DNA of 64,000 bases from Spodoptera frugiperda (taxonomy: Eukaryota; Arthropoda; Insecta; Lepidoptera; Noctuidae): NCBI RefSeq assembly GCF_023101765.2, contig NC_064231.1, forward strand, positions 2,804,501 through 2,868,500. Direction: 5' to 3'. Position 1 is the stretch's first letter; the number at the start of each line of letters is the position of its first letter. The notes below the pieces were generated by a model. It was not told the DNA's origin and did not search any database. It worked only from the letters and a program-made list of their open reading frames with translations. Below are positions 20,597-32,292 of this stretch, piece by piece. The translations under genes were made by a program, and so were the position numbers.

Positions 20597-20907
20597 GGCT
20601 ATTCTGTAATAGCCGGAACTGCGGACTACCTAGCGGGTTACCGGGGCACAGGCTCGGAGGGCAGGAGCAGGAACGGGGTGGTTTTTAGTCAGTAAGAGTC
20701 TGACACTCCCTGGTGGAGTGAAGTCATTAGATGATATTTCTCCCTTAAAAAAGGCTAATCTGTAATTGTCAATTCGAAACATTTGAAGTGAGCTCGATCG
20801 CGGTCCGCCATGTCATTGGTTGTGAGAATAATCTCGACCAATGACGGGCGAGAATGTTATCGAACTCACTTCTAATGTTTCGGATTGACAATTACAGAAT
20901 AGCTTAG
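20597..20907. mobile_element. Foldback MITE carrying a SINE
   Basis: The inner left arm CTGTAATTGTCAATTCGAAA and the right arm TTTCGGATTGACAATTACAG are inverse. The far-left end GGCTATTCTGTAAT (20597-20610) is repeated as GGCTAATCTGTAAT (20753-20766) around the SINE, so the SINE inserted into this MITE's left arm with a 14-bp duplication. The core contains CATTGGTTGTGAG and CTCGACCAATGACGGGCGAG. Confidence 0.8.
20611..20752 (+). mobile_element. SINE-like family B inside a MITE
   Basis: GCGGACTACCTAGCGGGTTA, GGTTTTTAGTCAGTAAGAGT and TCTCCCTTAAAAAA tail, flanked by the 14-bp near-identical duplications described for the MITE. Confidence 0.85.
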
Positions 20908-21434
20908 CAGGTCTGGAACAACAGTTTATATAATTATCACAGAAAGAGTTGTTCTGTGACACTGCACATTAAATAGTTTTCTCATGGTACCGGCATCAAT
21001 TAATTATTTACATATTAGTAAATGTTTAACTCATGTCCATCATTAGGTTTACTAGAAACATAATACATTTGTATGATTCGCAGAATTGTTTGACACGGAA
21101 ATAAATGATATCACCTTTGGCATTTAGCTGCAATGGTTAAATGGCATGGATTATGTTATTCGAATGTACTGTAAGTAGACTGATTTGAAAGTGAATGCTA
21201 GAGAGCTAGCGTCATATTTTTATCGACAGTTCGTAATAGTCCCCTGCTTGACTTTTAACTATATTAACTTCCTCTAGGCCTTCTCTACGCATAAGAATGG
21301 TTTGCACGAGTCTATAAGCTCGGCAGATGGGTTAGAAGTCGTAAAATAAATGGTTCAGAGCCTGTAGCTGCTAATTAGCGCTTGTCTACAAAGAAAACTA
21401 AATTATACGAGTACCTATGGGATTGACGTAAATT

Positions 21435-21590
21435 TTTAGAGGGGCAAAATTATCTAACGTCTTCTCTCACCTTGGGCGAGATGGGAGAGTGTCAGGCCAT
21501 TATTGAAAACCACCTTGTTCCTACTCCTGCTTTTCAAGCCGGAGCCCCGGTAACCCGCTAGGCTCTTCTGCAGCTGCGGGCTCTTATAAT
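21435..21590 (-). mobile_element. SINE-like family B, minus copy
   Basis: AGGGGCAAAATTATCTAACG, GGGAGAGTGTCAGGCCATTA and GAGCCCCGGTAACCCGCTAG, the reverse complement of the family consensus. Confidence 0.85.
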
Positions 21591-22255
21591 GAAAGCCCTC
21601 ATCTACCTAAACTGTTCGGTTAACTTAGCTTTAAATGCAGGTAACTCATTTGATCCTCATTTACGTAACATAGTTATGGGAGCATTTACGTACATTTGAT
21701 CTGAGAAAAGACAAAACAGCACACAAGCAGCAAGTCACCTTAAGATACCATTTAAAGAAAAAAAAACTATGTTTTTTTTACACTAATTTATTGTGCAATT
21801 CTCACAATAATTCGATTTCTCCTTCCATCCATCTGTTTACTTGCAACTTTGTAATAGCTCCAGCAGTTTTTTTGCTAAAGAGACAAAAAAGGCAGACGTG
21901 TTTCAAAGTCAGGTATGATCTCAAAGCATTAGCCGCGTATCAGAGTAGGATGGTTGCAATCACCTAGATGCAACCGTTGCGGAACTCGGCTGGTCCGAAA
22001 CACGAGTCGCCGACCTTACTTCTACACCACTAGGTACCAAGCAACTCATGTTAAAGTGTAGTAAATGTGCTGAACGTCATACATTGCCGACTTAACGATG
22101 TTTGCGAACTGATAATGATTATATTTTGTTGGTTCATTTAAGGAGTTAATTATGTATTAAAGATTAATGTCCTTTTGTTGATAACTCATTATAAAATTAC
22201 ACGTTTTGTGTTTTAAATGTGAGTGAGACGAGCAATGTAAGCGAAAACTAAGTAA

Positions 22256-22473
22256 ATGTCGCTAGAACATCGAGAGCGGCACAGAGCCGCTCAGCCCCGC
22301 TTCCCTCACGAGCGAGGGCGTCCCTCAGTCCTCTCGTAAACCTCGTGCGGAGCGCACGCCATCTCGCGTCACAACTGAGTGCCGGAAAAAAAAACAGTTG
22401 AATTTTTTTATTTAGAAAAAACCGTGCTGTGTTTAAGAAATTTGTAAGAGAACATTGGATTTTTATATCTGTA
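22256..22473 (+). promoter_or_regulatory. CpG-rich island, possible promoter and noncoding first exon
   Basis: In AT-rich surroundings, 22258-22385 is CpG-dense (CACAGAGCCGCTCAGCCCCG, GTGCGGAGCGCACGCCATCT). It includes a GAGCGGC-ACAGA-GCCGCTC hairpin. About 90 bp later lies TATCTGTAAGTATCG, a good splice donor. This fits a promoter with an untranslated first exon on the + strand, but no downstream exon was found. Confidence 0.25.
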
Positions 22474-22865
22474 AGTATCGTTTGGTATTGTTTTAGTTGT
22501 TTCGAGTGAAAGCTCGGGCCTTTGAAGGCTTAGCTTATAGGCCATTCGAAAGGTGAATGAATCAGGGCGACTTGTTTAGTGACGTTCTATATTGTTGTAA
22601 ATATTTAGGACATGTGTTCAGTAACGAGTTATTTTGTAAACTGTTCATAACTAGTTATTTTATGGATGTGTCGTCTTTACATAATATAATATGTAGATTT
22701 GATCTAAGATAGCCTTGAAAACTTTTAAGAGGACTTCGGAAAAGTCGAACGTCGTGAAATTTTCTTTGACTTTTGCGTGAATGTAAACTTATGAACGTAT
22801 TTGACAATTAACGCAGATTTCCTATTTTCTTTTTACCCGTGTACTTAAAAAATAGTTTAATAAGA

Positions 22866-22950
22866 GCATTATAAAATTAAATGAAATAAAAATAGCCTTT
22901 ATTCGACCACAAAACATTCTCACAGTCATCAAATTATATTATATATGTAT
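22866..22950. repeat. Retroposon tail (AATAGCCTTTATTCGACC)
   Basis: AAATAAAAATAGCCTTTATT then CGACCACAAAACATT resembles an abundant lepidopteran LINE 3' end read on the opposite strand. Only this short end is present. Confidence 0.4.
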
Positions 22951-23595
22951 ATCTAGCATTGATCATTATTTATATTTTTAATATCATATAAGTAAGAGCA
23001 TTAACACTTAATAAAGTTTATAGTAAACAGTTTTTTGTGTGTCGTCTTTTTTATGGCCGTCAAAATTTATCATTAAACGTTCAAAGTACCAGCTTGTAAA
23101 AAGAAATCTCGTTATTAATTTTACATGACGTCATTTTCTATCTGAAAAACTACTTAAGGTTTATTTTTGAGACCCATTAAACCTGTTTTTCTGCTTTATT
23201 TCAACTTAACAGGCGTAATTAAGTGTTTTCATTTCAATTTGCATATTTTGCCAAATTCGTTTTTACTTTTTAGTTGAGTAATGATGAATATTCAACGTTT
23301 TTGCTAGTTTCGTCAAGAAAATGATGATACTGTGTACGAAATAATGACTTTGATGACGATTGTAAAATAACTAAATAGATAGTAGGTAACTATTGTTTGT
23401 TTTACTATCTTTCCAAAATAAGATTGCAATGTTTAGTTTGATGAGCTAATGTAATGTACTCACTCGTGGCAATGATTAAAACATTAGGTAACATGTTTAT
23501 GATTTTTCTTATAATATCTATACATTTAAAAACAAGCATGCGTCTTCTTCGCAATAAATTTGATGGCCTATGAATAAGGGAAGTTTATCCACTAG

Positions 23596-23719
23596 TTACT
23601 GCAGTACTCAGAGTCATTTAATGGTTACTTAACCCGGTCCTTAGCAATTGTTTTCGGAACAAAATCGTTACTAAGTTATAGTTTAAGTAATCATTAAATG
23701 TCTCTGAGTATAGCAGTAA
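23596..23719. mobile_element. Foldback MITE (CTCAGAGTCATTTAATG), copy 1
   Basis: TTACTGCAGTACTCAGAGTC and its inverse at the far end (CTCTGAGTATAGCAGTAA) close a 124-bp foldback. The centre has CCTTAGCAATTGTTTTCGGA. Other copies are at 46061-46170 and 51369-51493, with a fragment at 55995-56090. Confidence 0.85.
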
Positions 23720-24156
23720 GTAAGTTAAGTTACAACTACATATATAACATATTATTTAAGCTGTTTGATTTTGTGACAAAACAAACAAACATACTAACGT
23801 GTTCTTATTAATATCTGTAGTAGTGTTGAAATAAGACATTTATAATCGTCTTCCTGTAATCTTTCTTTCACGGATCATAGTTATGTCAAATTAATGGTTA
23901 ACTTTCAAAGGGATCTTTATCTCATTAGGCAAGCTGGTTAATTTATTGCGAAATTATCGCCATCTTTCGTATATTTAAAAAAAACTGAATTGTAACCAGC
24001 CAGTGTGTGACAAAATGTACCTACCTACGTGAAACTCGTTTGTTTCGTAAAACGATGTGAATATTTTTAATTAAGTATAGAGTATTATTAGAAGAATTAT
24101 TTTCTGTATAATTTAAATTATATGCCTACGAATAAAATTATTATTAACTTTATTAA

Positions 24157-24205
24157 TAGGGGGCAAACGAGCAGACGGGATGGTAAACGATTGCACCGTT
24201 GTTGT
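24157..24205 (+). repeat. LINE-tail family C fragment
   Basis: GGGGGCAAACGAGCAGACGG then ATGGTAAACGATTGC matches the start of the longer copies at 33763 and 59198. Confidence 0.6.
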
Positions 24206-24324
24206 ATTTTCAGTAATTTTCCAATTAAAAAGAAATGCAAGAGAACAAAACGTTTACAATATTTCGTTGTTTATAACTAGGTTTATAATAGGTACTTACT
24301 ATTAGTAAGGACGCAGGGAACGTC

Positions 24325-25160
24325 AATGTCCACGCGACAAGGCGAAGAAAAAAAACATATTGATTTTAATTTTTTGTCTCTTTTTTTGAAGATTCGTAAT
24401 CGACTTTAAAAGGCAGGTGTTGCACAAAAATAAGAATAACGTAATCATTATTCGTCATTCGGAGCTGCGGACTACCTAGCGGGTTTACCGAGGCTAAGGC
24501 TCGAAAAGCAGGAGTAGTAACGGGGTGGTTTTTAGTCAGTAGGAGTCTGACACTCCCTCTCGCTGCGCCTAAGGCGGGAGAAGCCATTGATGTTCCTCCC
24601 TTATTATTCTGAGCGTTTTCCCCCAAGAGGATAGTAATGTACAAGTTACATATTATGTGTCATTTATGTATATTTACGTCAATATACCGCTATGTATTAA
24701 GATATGAACTTGTCATTTTTTAATAAGATTATTTAGGCACCACTAACAAACGAAGGCAGAAACCTGGGCTTATAATTTCGAATTCAGTTTGAAATCGCTA
24801 ACCGTCATAAGCGAGGTGATTAATGCTTAAACCTTCTACATGTGAGAAGAAGTCAGCAATGGCCACTTATAGGCAGTAATGTTTCCCAATTAAGAAAGAC
24901 TATATGCAAGATTTATTTACTTACCCATAAATGCTACTTCTCAAAACGTATATGACTGACGTCAAGCATGGTTCTCATTATATTTTGTTTGCGAATCTAA
25001 TAGTTGCTTGTTAAATAATACATTATACGCGCTACCGTATTGTGCACGACTACGTTTAAATGACGTAAAATTTGCATGACTTCTATACGATATCCATCTC
25101 TATTATAGCTTTATGAGTTCAATCAGGATAAATAATACTGATTTCATGCTAAACAGTCTT
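24325..25160 (+). repeat. Tandem duplication, unit 1
   Basis: Starts ATGTCCACGCGACAAGGCGA and ends AAACAGTCTTCATGTC, where unit 2 begins. Order within the unit: TTTTGATTTTTTGTC block, SINE family B, TACAAGTTACATATTATGTG, a retroposon-tail sequence (CCTGGGCTTATAATTTC, ACCTTCTACATGTGAGAAGA), then GTCAAGCATGGTTCTCATTA and GTTGCTTGTTAAATAATA. The same order is repeated in unit 2. Confidence 0.88.
24461..24602 (+). mobile_element. SINE-like family B in duplication unit 1
   Basis: GGAGCTGCGGACTACCTAGC, GGGGTGGTTTTTAGTCAGTA and GTCTGACACTCCCTCTCGCT. Confidence 0.88.
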
Positions 25161-25161
25161 C

Positions 25162-26051
25162 ATGTCCACGCGACAACGCGAAGACTTTATAAAAATCATT
25201 TTGATTTTGATTTTTTGTCTTTTTTTTGAATATTTGAAGGCAGGTGTTGCACAAAAATAAGAATAACGTAATCATTATTCGTCATTCGGAGCTGCGGACT
25301 ACCTAGCGGGTTTACCGGGGCTAAGGCTCGAAAAGCAGGAGTAGGAACGGGGTGGTTTTTAGTCAGTAAGAGTCTGACACTCCCTCTCGCCGCGCCTAAG
25401 GTGGGAAAAGCCATTGATGACTTTCCTCCCTCAAAATAAAAAACATTATTCGTGAGCGTTTTCCCCCCAGGAGGATGTGTAATGTACAAGTTACATATTA
25501 TGTGTCATTTATGTATATTTTCGTCATTTATTTTACGAGGGCTATGTATTAAGTCTGCTTACCATTACTAAGATTATTTAGACACCATTGGCAAGCGGTG
25601 AAGGAAATCATCATGAGGAAACCTGGGCTTATAATTTCTAATTATAAGTTTGAAATCACTAATCCGCATTGAGCAAGCGTGGTGATTAATGCTCAAACCT
25701 TCTCCGTGTGAGAAGAGACTTTTGGTCAGCAGTGGCTACTTATAGGCTGTTGATGTGATGTACTATCAATATATTACGTACATATAAATATTTATTTACT
25801 CATCCATATATGCTACTTCTACCAAAACGTATATAATTTACGTCAAGCATGGTTCTCATTCGTCTTTATATTTTGTTTAAACTAATCTAATATTTGCTTG
25901 TTAAATAATAAATTATACGCCATTTGCTACTGTATTGTGCACGACACGTTTCAAGACGTAAAATTTGCATAGACTTCTATAAATATCCATCTCTATTATA
26001 TCTTTATGAGTTCTCAGGATAAATAATAATAATTTTATGCTAAACAGTCTT
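25162..26051 (+). repeat. Tandem duplication, unit 2
   Basis: Repeats unit 1 from CATGTCCACGCGACAA to TAAACAGTCTTCATGTC with many small indels (for example GAGGAAACCTGGGCTTATAA, present in fuller form here). It includes its own SINE copy at the same relative place, so the SINE was there before the duplication. Confidence 0.88.
25288..25443 (+). mobile_element. SINE-like family B in duplication unit 2
   Basis: GGAGCTGCGGACTACCTAGC, then GGGGTGGTTTTTAGTCAGTA, with a TTCCTCCCTCAAAATAAAAA tail. Paralogous to 24461-24602 by the tandem duplication. Confidence 0.88.
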
Positions 26052-26291
26052 CATGTCATTACTAGAGTCTTAGACTTTATAAACAATCATTAGTTATTTC
26101 TTTTTCAAGGTTTCAATACTTGTTTTTTTTATGAAAATGTCTCTTTAACTGGTGTGGTTTTATAACCATGTTATGTACCAATGCGATTGAAGCTAAAACA
26201 CTTCATGGGATAAAGACGTGAGTTGATGTGGGTACTAAATGTTTCTTATTTTGTTTAAAAAGTAAAACCTACGAATTTTGGTATCTAGTAT

Positions 26292-26375
26292 ATCATCAGG
26301 TAATCCGTCTGCTCGTTTACCATCAGCTGATCCGTTTGCTCGTTTACCATCAGGTGACCCGTCTGCTCGTTTGCC
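26292..26375 (-). repeat. Three tandem 27-bp units from LINE-tail family C
   Basis: ACCATCAGGTGACCCGTCTG followed by CTCGTTT is present three times with small changes (26292, 26319, 26346). It corresponds to the end of family C (GATCACCTGATGGTAAGC on the other strand). Confidence 0.85.
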
Positions 26376-26933
26376 TATTACTTATCCAAAAAATTGCCTA
26401 TTATACGTATCATATTATTTACAGTAAGAGTTTGGCTATAGCCTTGAAGTTTTGGTATTGTGACTGGCAGAAGGAGTTTATAAGAGAAGGAAGCATTTAG
26501 GCCTTTATCTGTTAAATCATAGACTTGCGTGTTGCTATATAATTATACCTCTATAGTGTAGTACCTTATTAAGGAAGAAGTTTATATCTTTATGTTATTT
26601 TTAATTACTTACATCATATTGCGGGATCCATGACAGTTTAGTTGTGTCTCCGGAGCGCGTCGCACTAACTGTCTCTGTTTCTGGTCGGTCGTCATTGTGA
26701 GTTCATGACTAGGGTGCATATAGCGGGTCATATACATATATGTTAACATACATGAATCGTGCAAGAAGGAGAATTGTCTTAAAAGTCTGTTAGAGTCTTT
26801 TTTATAAAGTAAATGGAGATTATTTCCCCGCATGTTATGAGAGTGGACTATAGGATTAATTAAAGACAGAGATCAGTAGAGTTCTTTAACAAACTTGAAC
26901 CGTTTAAACTGTGACTATACCTAAGTAATCAAG

Positions 26934-27089
26934 TACCCTTAGTACGAGTTTGCTTTTCGATGGACGAAAATGAAAAGAGAGCCCGTTAGGCGCTCTGATT
27001 GGCCGATGTTAATGAACCAACCAATCAGAGCGCCGAACACGCTCTCGTTTCGATCTCGTTATATGTAAAGCAAACTCGAACTAAGGGTA
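26934..27089. mobile_element. CCAAT-bearing foldback MITE, copy 1
   Basis: TACCCTTAGTACGAGTTTGC and GCAAACTCGAACTAAGGGTA are terminal inverted repeats. The centre is a second inverted pair, GGCGCTCTGATTGGCCGATG and CCAACCAATCAGAGCGCCGA, carrying ATTGG/CCAAT boxes. 156 bp. Confidence 0.88.
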
Positions 27090-27571
27090 TTGAGGAATAC
27101 TGCAAGATTTGTAGTTTCAAAGCATCAAAGTAAGACTCATAAAAATACTACAGAAGCAAAGACATTTTCCAAATATTTAACATCAAAATGTATTTGTAAT
27201 GTCTGTTATCAGACGATCGACGTCGTTATCGGTTCAGGAAACCAGTTTTTTTAGGATCCGAATCCTTTAAGAAAGATAAGATAATTCTAAAGAGGTCCCT
27301 GTTAATTTACTCCGAGTTATTGCCTCAAGATTAGTGTAAAGATTTGATAAATGAGGTATTTTGGGCTCTTTGTTGTGTCCAAAATTCTGTGACGATTATA
27401 ATATAATAGCGCAAATAGAAATGAATAATGTTTAAGATAAAGTCCTGTTGTTGTTAATAATAGAGATATAGTTGCGTCTTATCTAGAACCTTTTTTTGTG
27501 AAAATTGTAATTAATAATCTGATGTGAAGATATCGTGTCACTTTGTAGACATATTTTTACTGTTTCTATAT

Positions 27572-27745
27572 GTTTTTCGGCTTACTCACGTAACTATCAA
27601 ACGTAGCGGCTGCTGCCACTACAGTAGCAGTACGACAGTCGCCGAATCGTGTGTCGCGGAATGCTGCTCATGAATATGAGCCTCTAGCATGGCTTGAAAC
27701 TAGTCGAGTTCCTCGTCAAATAATTACGCGAGTAAGTCGAAAAAC
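27572..27745. mobile_element. MITE with GTTTTTCGGCTTACTCACG ends, copy 2
   Basis: GTTTTTCGGCTTACTCACGT and ACGCGAGTAAGTCGAAAAAC are inverse ends. The core has CTGCTCATGAATATGAGCCT and TTGAAACTAGTCGAGTTCCT as in 16282-16399. Confidence 0.82.
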
Positions 27746-28365
27746 ATAATAATTAATTTAGTATGTCTTTTCTTAAATAAGTAATTTTATGCTATTAAAA
27801 TTAATTCCTATCCTTTGTAGATATTTTTCCATTGAGAAAATGGCATGATTTCAAAGTTTCAATAGACGAAGGAGAAGTGTTGGTATTTTTTTACTTATGA
27901 TTAGTTACTTACAAACATAGTTAGCGGTTTACTACCTAGGCCATAAACACCTATAACAAGTTACAAATCCACTAATATTTTTCTACCTTCATAAATCTAG
28001 AAAATATTGAAGTTCTTAACTAAATCCCAAAGCACTCGTACTTTACTAGTTCACTATTTTATATGGTTGCGTGGTCAGCAATTTTGAACCTTATGGTGAC
28101 TGAAATAAGGACGTGATAAATGTTTGTGGTGGACCGTAAATCGTTTTCTTAAGGAGGGTTGTAGAGGGTCGTTTGTTTGGTAAGTGTTGTGGCAGCCATA
28201 TTAAGTGTAAGATTTGTGATGGACCTCTGTTGTTACTTCGTTTTAATAGGGTTTTATATTATTTGGAAAGTTTTAAGGAAGGTGTTTGTTTCAATCTCTA
28301 TTCTTTTACTAAAAGTGGTTTGTTAGTGTGTAGGGTTTATTCTAGATTTTAAACTATAATTATTA

Positions 28366-28511
28366 TTCAATGACTTCTCCAATGTCTTCTCCCACCTTGG
28401 GCGAGGCGAGAGGGAGTGTCAGACTCTTTCTGACTAAAAACCACGTTTCTAGCCCCAGTAGCCTGCTAAGAACTCCGCAGCTCCGGCTCAAGCAACAGCC
28501 TTACCGGGCTG
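28366..28511 (-). mobile_element. SINE-like family B, minus copy
   Basis: CACCTTGGGCGAGGCGAGAG, GTCAGACTCTTTCTGACTAA, with an internal deletion before CAGTAGCCTGCTAAGAACTC. Confidence 0.82.
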
Positions 28512-28888
28512 GAATATTATTTTGCTTAAAGTGTTACAAGAAAGTAAAAATGTTAACAAAACATCATATCACTCACTTTTTATTGTGGAATTCAGAATCA
28601 CATAATTTTTTTTAATTCGAATTTCTTTTTTCCATTACTGAACTTCTAAGTACAGGAAATATTAATTACATTTTCATTTAAAATTCTTTCCCTGAAAAAT
28701 GCTGAAACAAATCAATATTGCGCCTGTATCTGTTGGTATTTCATTACAAACTTTTAGCTTACAGACGAATACTTCAAAACAATCTCTTTATGGGTTATGG
28801 CCTCGCGTATTGTGATTTTTTCAATCAGGTTATATTATTCAAAGAACGGTTGATTAATAAAAATATAAACAGATTTCCATGCACTTAT

Positions 28889-29034
28889 TTTTGAGGGAGA
28901 AAATCTGTTCAATGACATCTCTCTTCTTGGGCTTGAGGTGAGAGGGAATGTCAGACTATCACTTACTGACTAAAACCCACCCTGTTCCCTGCTTCTCGAG
29001 CCGGAGCTCCGGTAACCCGCTAGGTAGTCTAATC
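28889..29034 (-). mobile_element. SINE-like family B, minus copy
   Basis: TTTTTGAGGGAGAAAATCTG, GTGAGAGGGAATGTCAGACT and GCCGGAGCTCCGGTAACCCG. Confidence 0.85.
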
Positions 29035-30059
29035 CCTAATAATCGGTAGGTAACCCTATCGTCCTACATTACAGTTAAATTAAAACATTTGTCTAATAAT
29101 CTTAGTAAACAATAATCTATTTTATTAATAAGTCGCATTAGGTATTATATTATAGACGTATCTACATATAATTTATTTAATCTGCAGATAATTCTGACTA
29201 ATATGTGTTAGAAAAACAATATTTTATTGATACGAGACGATAAAAATTAAGACTTCGTAATCTTGTAGAGTTCTAATGCTGTTTCTATTTATCAGGGATT
29301 AGCGGAAAATTGGGAAAAACAATATTAGTATAACACGTGTAATATTACGTATAAAGATACAAAGAAAAGAAAGAAAGAAAAAAGATTTAATTATTAATAG
29401 GAAACAACTAGTGGCCTGCCCCTATTTCGCATGGGTGTTAGTTCACCGGTAATTCGTATTATTAGCGTTCGTATTATTCGTATTTTCGCATTCGTATTAT
29501 TGGATGCCGTGACGGGTCCGTCACGGCATCCTAAAGGTTACCGGTCTATTTCTGATTTTCCTGTCGAATTTTCTGGAATTTCCTTTCATAAGAATCTTCT
29601 CGTAATCATAAGACACACAAAAAATAATTAGTGAATTCTGTCCACCTATTTGCTCGTGATTCGATCAGGTAGGTAACTAAGAAAAATAAATTTAACTTTT
29701 TTAAGATTGTATAGTGCTTCATACGTCATTAACTTATCAATTCAAATGCACGGTTTTTTGCGAGTGACATCATCGTCAACTCGTCACATGACTTTTTAAT
29801 CTGTGGCAAAAACGTCAACAGGTTTATTTATTTGGCGCCAATTTTTTTTTAAATTTTTCCTGTCTGTGAATCACATAGGATATTTTATTATTTTGCTTAC
29901 TTAAAGCTTAGGAATGAGTGCCCATTTTTTATTATTGTGGAGATATACAGTAAAAAGGAGGACCATTGTTTTATACTTAAGGAGATAACATAAAAACATT
30001 TTATAGCATGTTTTAAGACTACCTATAAAATATCAATGAGCACATCATAAAGAAAATAC

Positions 30060-30216
30060 TTTTTTAAGGGGGAATATCATCCAATTACTTCTCTCACCTT
30101 AGGCGAGGTGAGAGGGAGTGTCAGACTCTTACTGACTAAAAACCACCCCGTTCCTACTCCTGCTTTTCGAGCCGGAGCCCCAGTAAACCCGCTAGGTAGT
30201 CCACAGCTCCAGATAA
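30060..30216 (-). mobile_element. SINE-like family B, minus copy
   Basis: TTTTTTAAGGGGGAATATCA, TTACTGACTAAAAACCACCC and GCTAGGTAGTCCACAGCTCC. Confidence 0.87.
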
Positions 30217-30552
30217 AGAGAATACTCTACCACACTTCTCCTCTCGCTGAAGTTTTCTTGAAATAAGTTCTACATCTATCTATGTAATATACATGAGAAT
30301 AGAAGCTAGAACGATCAAAGTAGGGTAAGGTTATGCTACCTCAACCATACCATCATGCTTGGAGTATCGGAAGCGTAGTTAGTAGCTTTAAGTTATTTTT
30401 AGTAACTCATTATGTATTATTCAACATATTAGCTAATATACTTATGTACTAAATCATTGCACAAATACATATTTCTACTACGTATAGTCGCAATGACATA
30501 GTATGAAAATTTGATATTAAAAACTGTTTCTTCGTGGTCGAAAAAGTTGTCC

Positions 30553-30728
30553 TTTTTTGAGGGGGGAAAATCCGAAGAAGCTGTCTTGATGCATGATCCA
30601 ATTAATTCTTCCCTTGCTTTGGCGAGGCGAGAGGGAGTGTCAAACTCTTATTGACTACAACCACCCCGTTCTTAATCCTGCTTTTCGAGCCGAAGACCCG
30701 GTAAACCCGCTGGGCAGGCCGTCCTGAA
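30553..30728 (-). mobile_element. SINE-like family B, minus copy with an internal insert
   Basis: TTTTTTGAGGGGGGAAAATC, then about 30 extra bases (AGCTGTCTTGATGCATG) before ATCCAATTAATTCTTCCCTT, and GCGAGGCGAGAGGGAGTGTC. Confidence 0.82.
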
Positions 30729-31339
30729 AATCTATGGAAGTAAATAAATCGCTCACTAAAATAGGTCATATATGTAGGTGAGCTGTCTCTATTTTTGTTT
30801 TCTCTAAATGAACTAGTTATTACATAATAATGTTCAGGGTGATAGCAAAACGATCTAGTCTACATAGATGGTGATATTTAATATGCGGTGAACTTTACTA
30901 GCCTACGTCCCACTCATGCGCCTACGCTCATGCACTTTCCTTATACGACACAGCTATACCAGCCGTGCTTTAGATCCTTTTTGATACAAGTCTTTGTTAT
31001 TGTTTCGCTAAAATCTTGTTTTTGCAACTTTATTATACGATTTTAGAGTCGTGTGCAAAATATTTGAGTGTTGAATATTTGTGGTTTGCGTAATTGATCG
31101 TGAATTCTTTACAATTCGCTCTTGTTCTTTTTGTACCGAGGTATGTTTTAAAAAATAAACTCCAGACTGTAGGGAAAAAGTGTATAATCTTATTTTAATA
31201 TCTACAGTTGATTTTGTAGCTTTAAACTTAGAGACTATTGGCTACTATTAACTAAGAAGCATTGAGAATTACTTTCAAGAGGCCGTAGCTCTCTGAGGCT
31301 TTCGTATTCAAATGTGTGATCCAACAGATCGTTTCATTC

Positions 31340-31890
31340 AATAGGATCACGTCGCTCTCTTTTGTACAAAGTCTCCATCCACACGTCTTCAAAGAAATGG
31401 GACCATTCATATAATGTAGTGTTGTATATTGGCTATCGAGTTCCGCAACCCAGATTATTCAAGAAACTGCGTAAGATCACATTCTGCAGTTATGACAACC
31501 GCCTCTTAAGACCCATTGCAATACATGTAACCGATCATTTGAGCCTCAAAATCGATTCAAGTTGCACAAAACTCGAAACGTTAGCGCTGCGGCAGTATTA
31601 TCGATATTTATACTGCAAACTTGTATCTCAGACGGACCAAACCGGTCTCCAGTCACCAGGTTAGTCTTGCGGCTAACGCGCTGGTTTGCGTCCACTTTAC
31701 ATTGTTTAAAACACAAGGGCAGGACGGTAACGTGGTGTGGTGTGTTAGTTACTTGGCTGGTGGTGAGTCACGAGCTATAGGTGTAGATAGAGCTTGTGCG
31801 ACCGGTGAGTCAGCTGCTTGCAGTGAATCAGGATTGAATCCTAACGATTTTTACTATTTATACATAATGTGCAGGTAGCACAGAGTTTGC
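31340..31890. other. GC-richer, apparently single-copy block; function unknown
   Basis: Unlike its surroundings, this stretch is moderately GC-rich and holds no repeat I recognise. The + strand is open for 100 codons at 31362-31664, ending CACCAGGTTAGTC, where CAG|GTTAGT would be a usable splice donor. Further donors follow (GGTGGTGAGTCACG, ACCGGTGAGTCAGC). It could be an untranslated first exon or promoter region. The predicted peptide has no recognisable feature, so I do not call it a protein gene. Confidence 0.25.
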
Positions 31891-32269
31891 AGTTACGGTA
31901 CTTAGAGAGCACTCGCTATGTAAACAAAAAACGCAAGCCTAATACCGTACGCTTGGTGAAGCGATTAATCGATTCTTGATTTATCGCCATCTTTATTATT
32001 AAATTGATCGATGCGTTTCATTTCTCGGCTGCAGTCTGCTAGTTGGCCGTGCTGGTTTATTAAACATAATTTTATTGGTCGACTGGTGATGATATTATCA
32101 GTTGACTTTTGCGATTGCTTTTAAATTAATCTTTATAAATCGTAATGGTTACATTTAATCCAATTCAAATAAAATAAAATAGAATTTCATTAGATACGCA
32201 TCAATAATCCATAAGTAGTTCCGAGAATTTTAACGAATTAATTAAATAATTTAATATAATATTTCAATA

Positions 32270-32292
32270 TATTAATTAATTAATTAATTAAC
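32270..32292. repeat. (TTAA)n simple repeat
   Basis: About five ATTA/TTAA tetranucleotides in a row. Confidence 0.9.
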
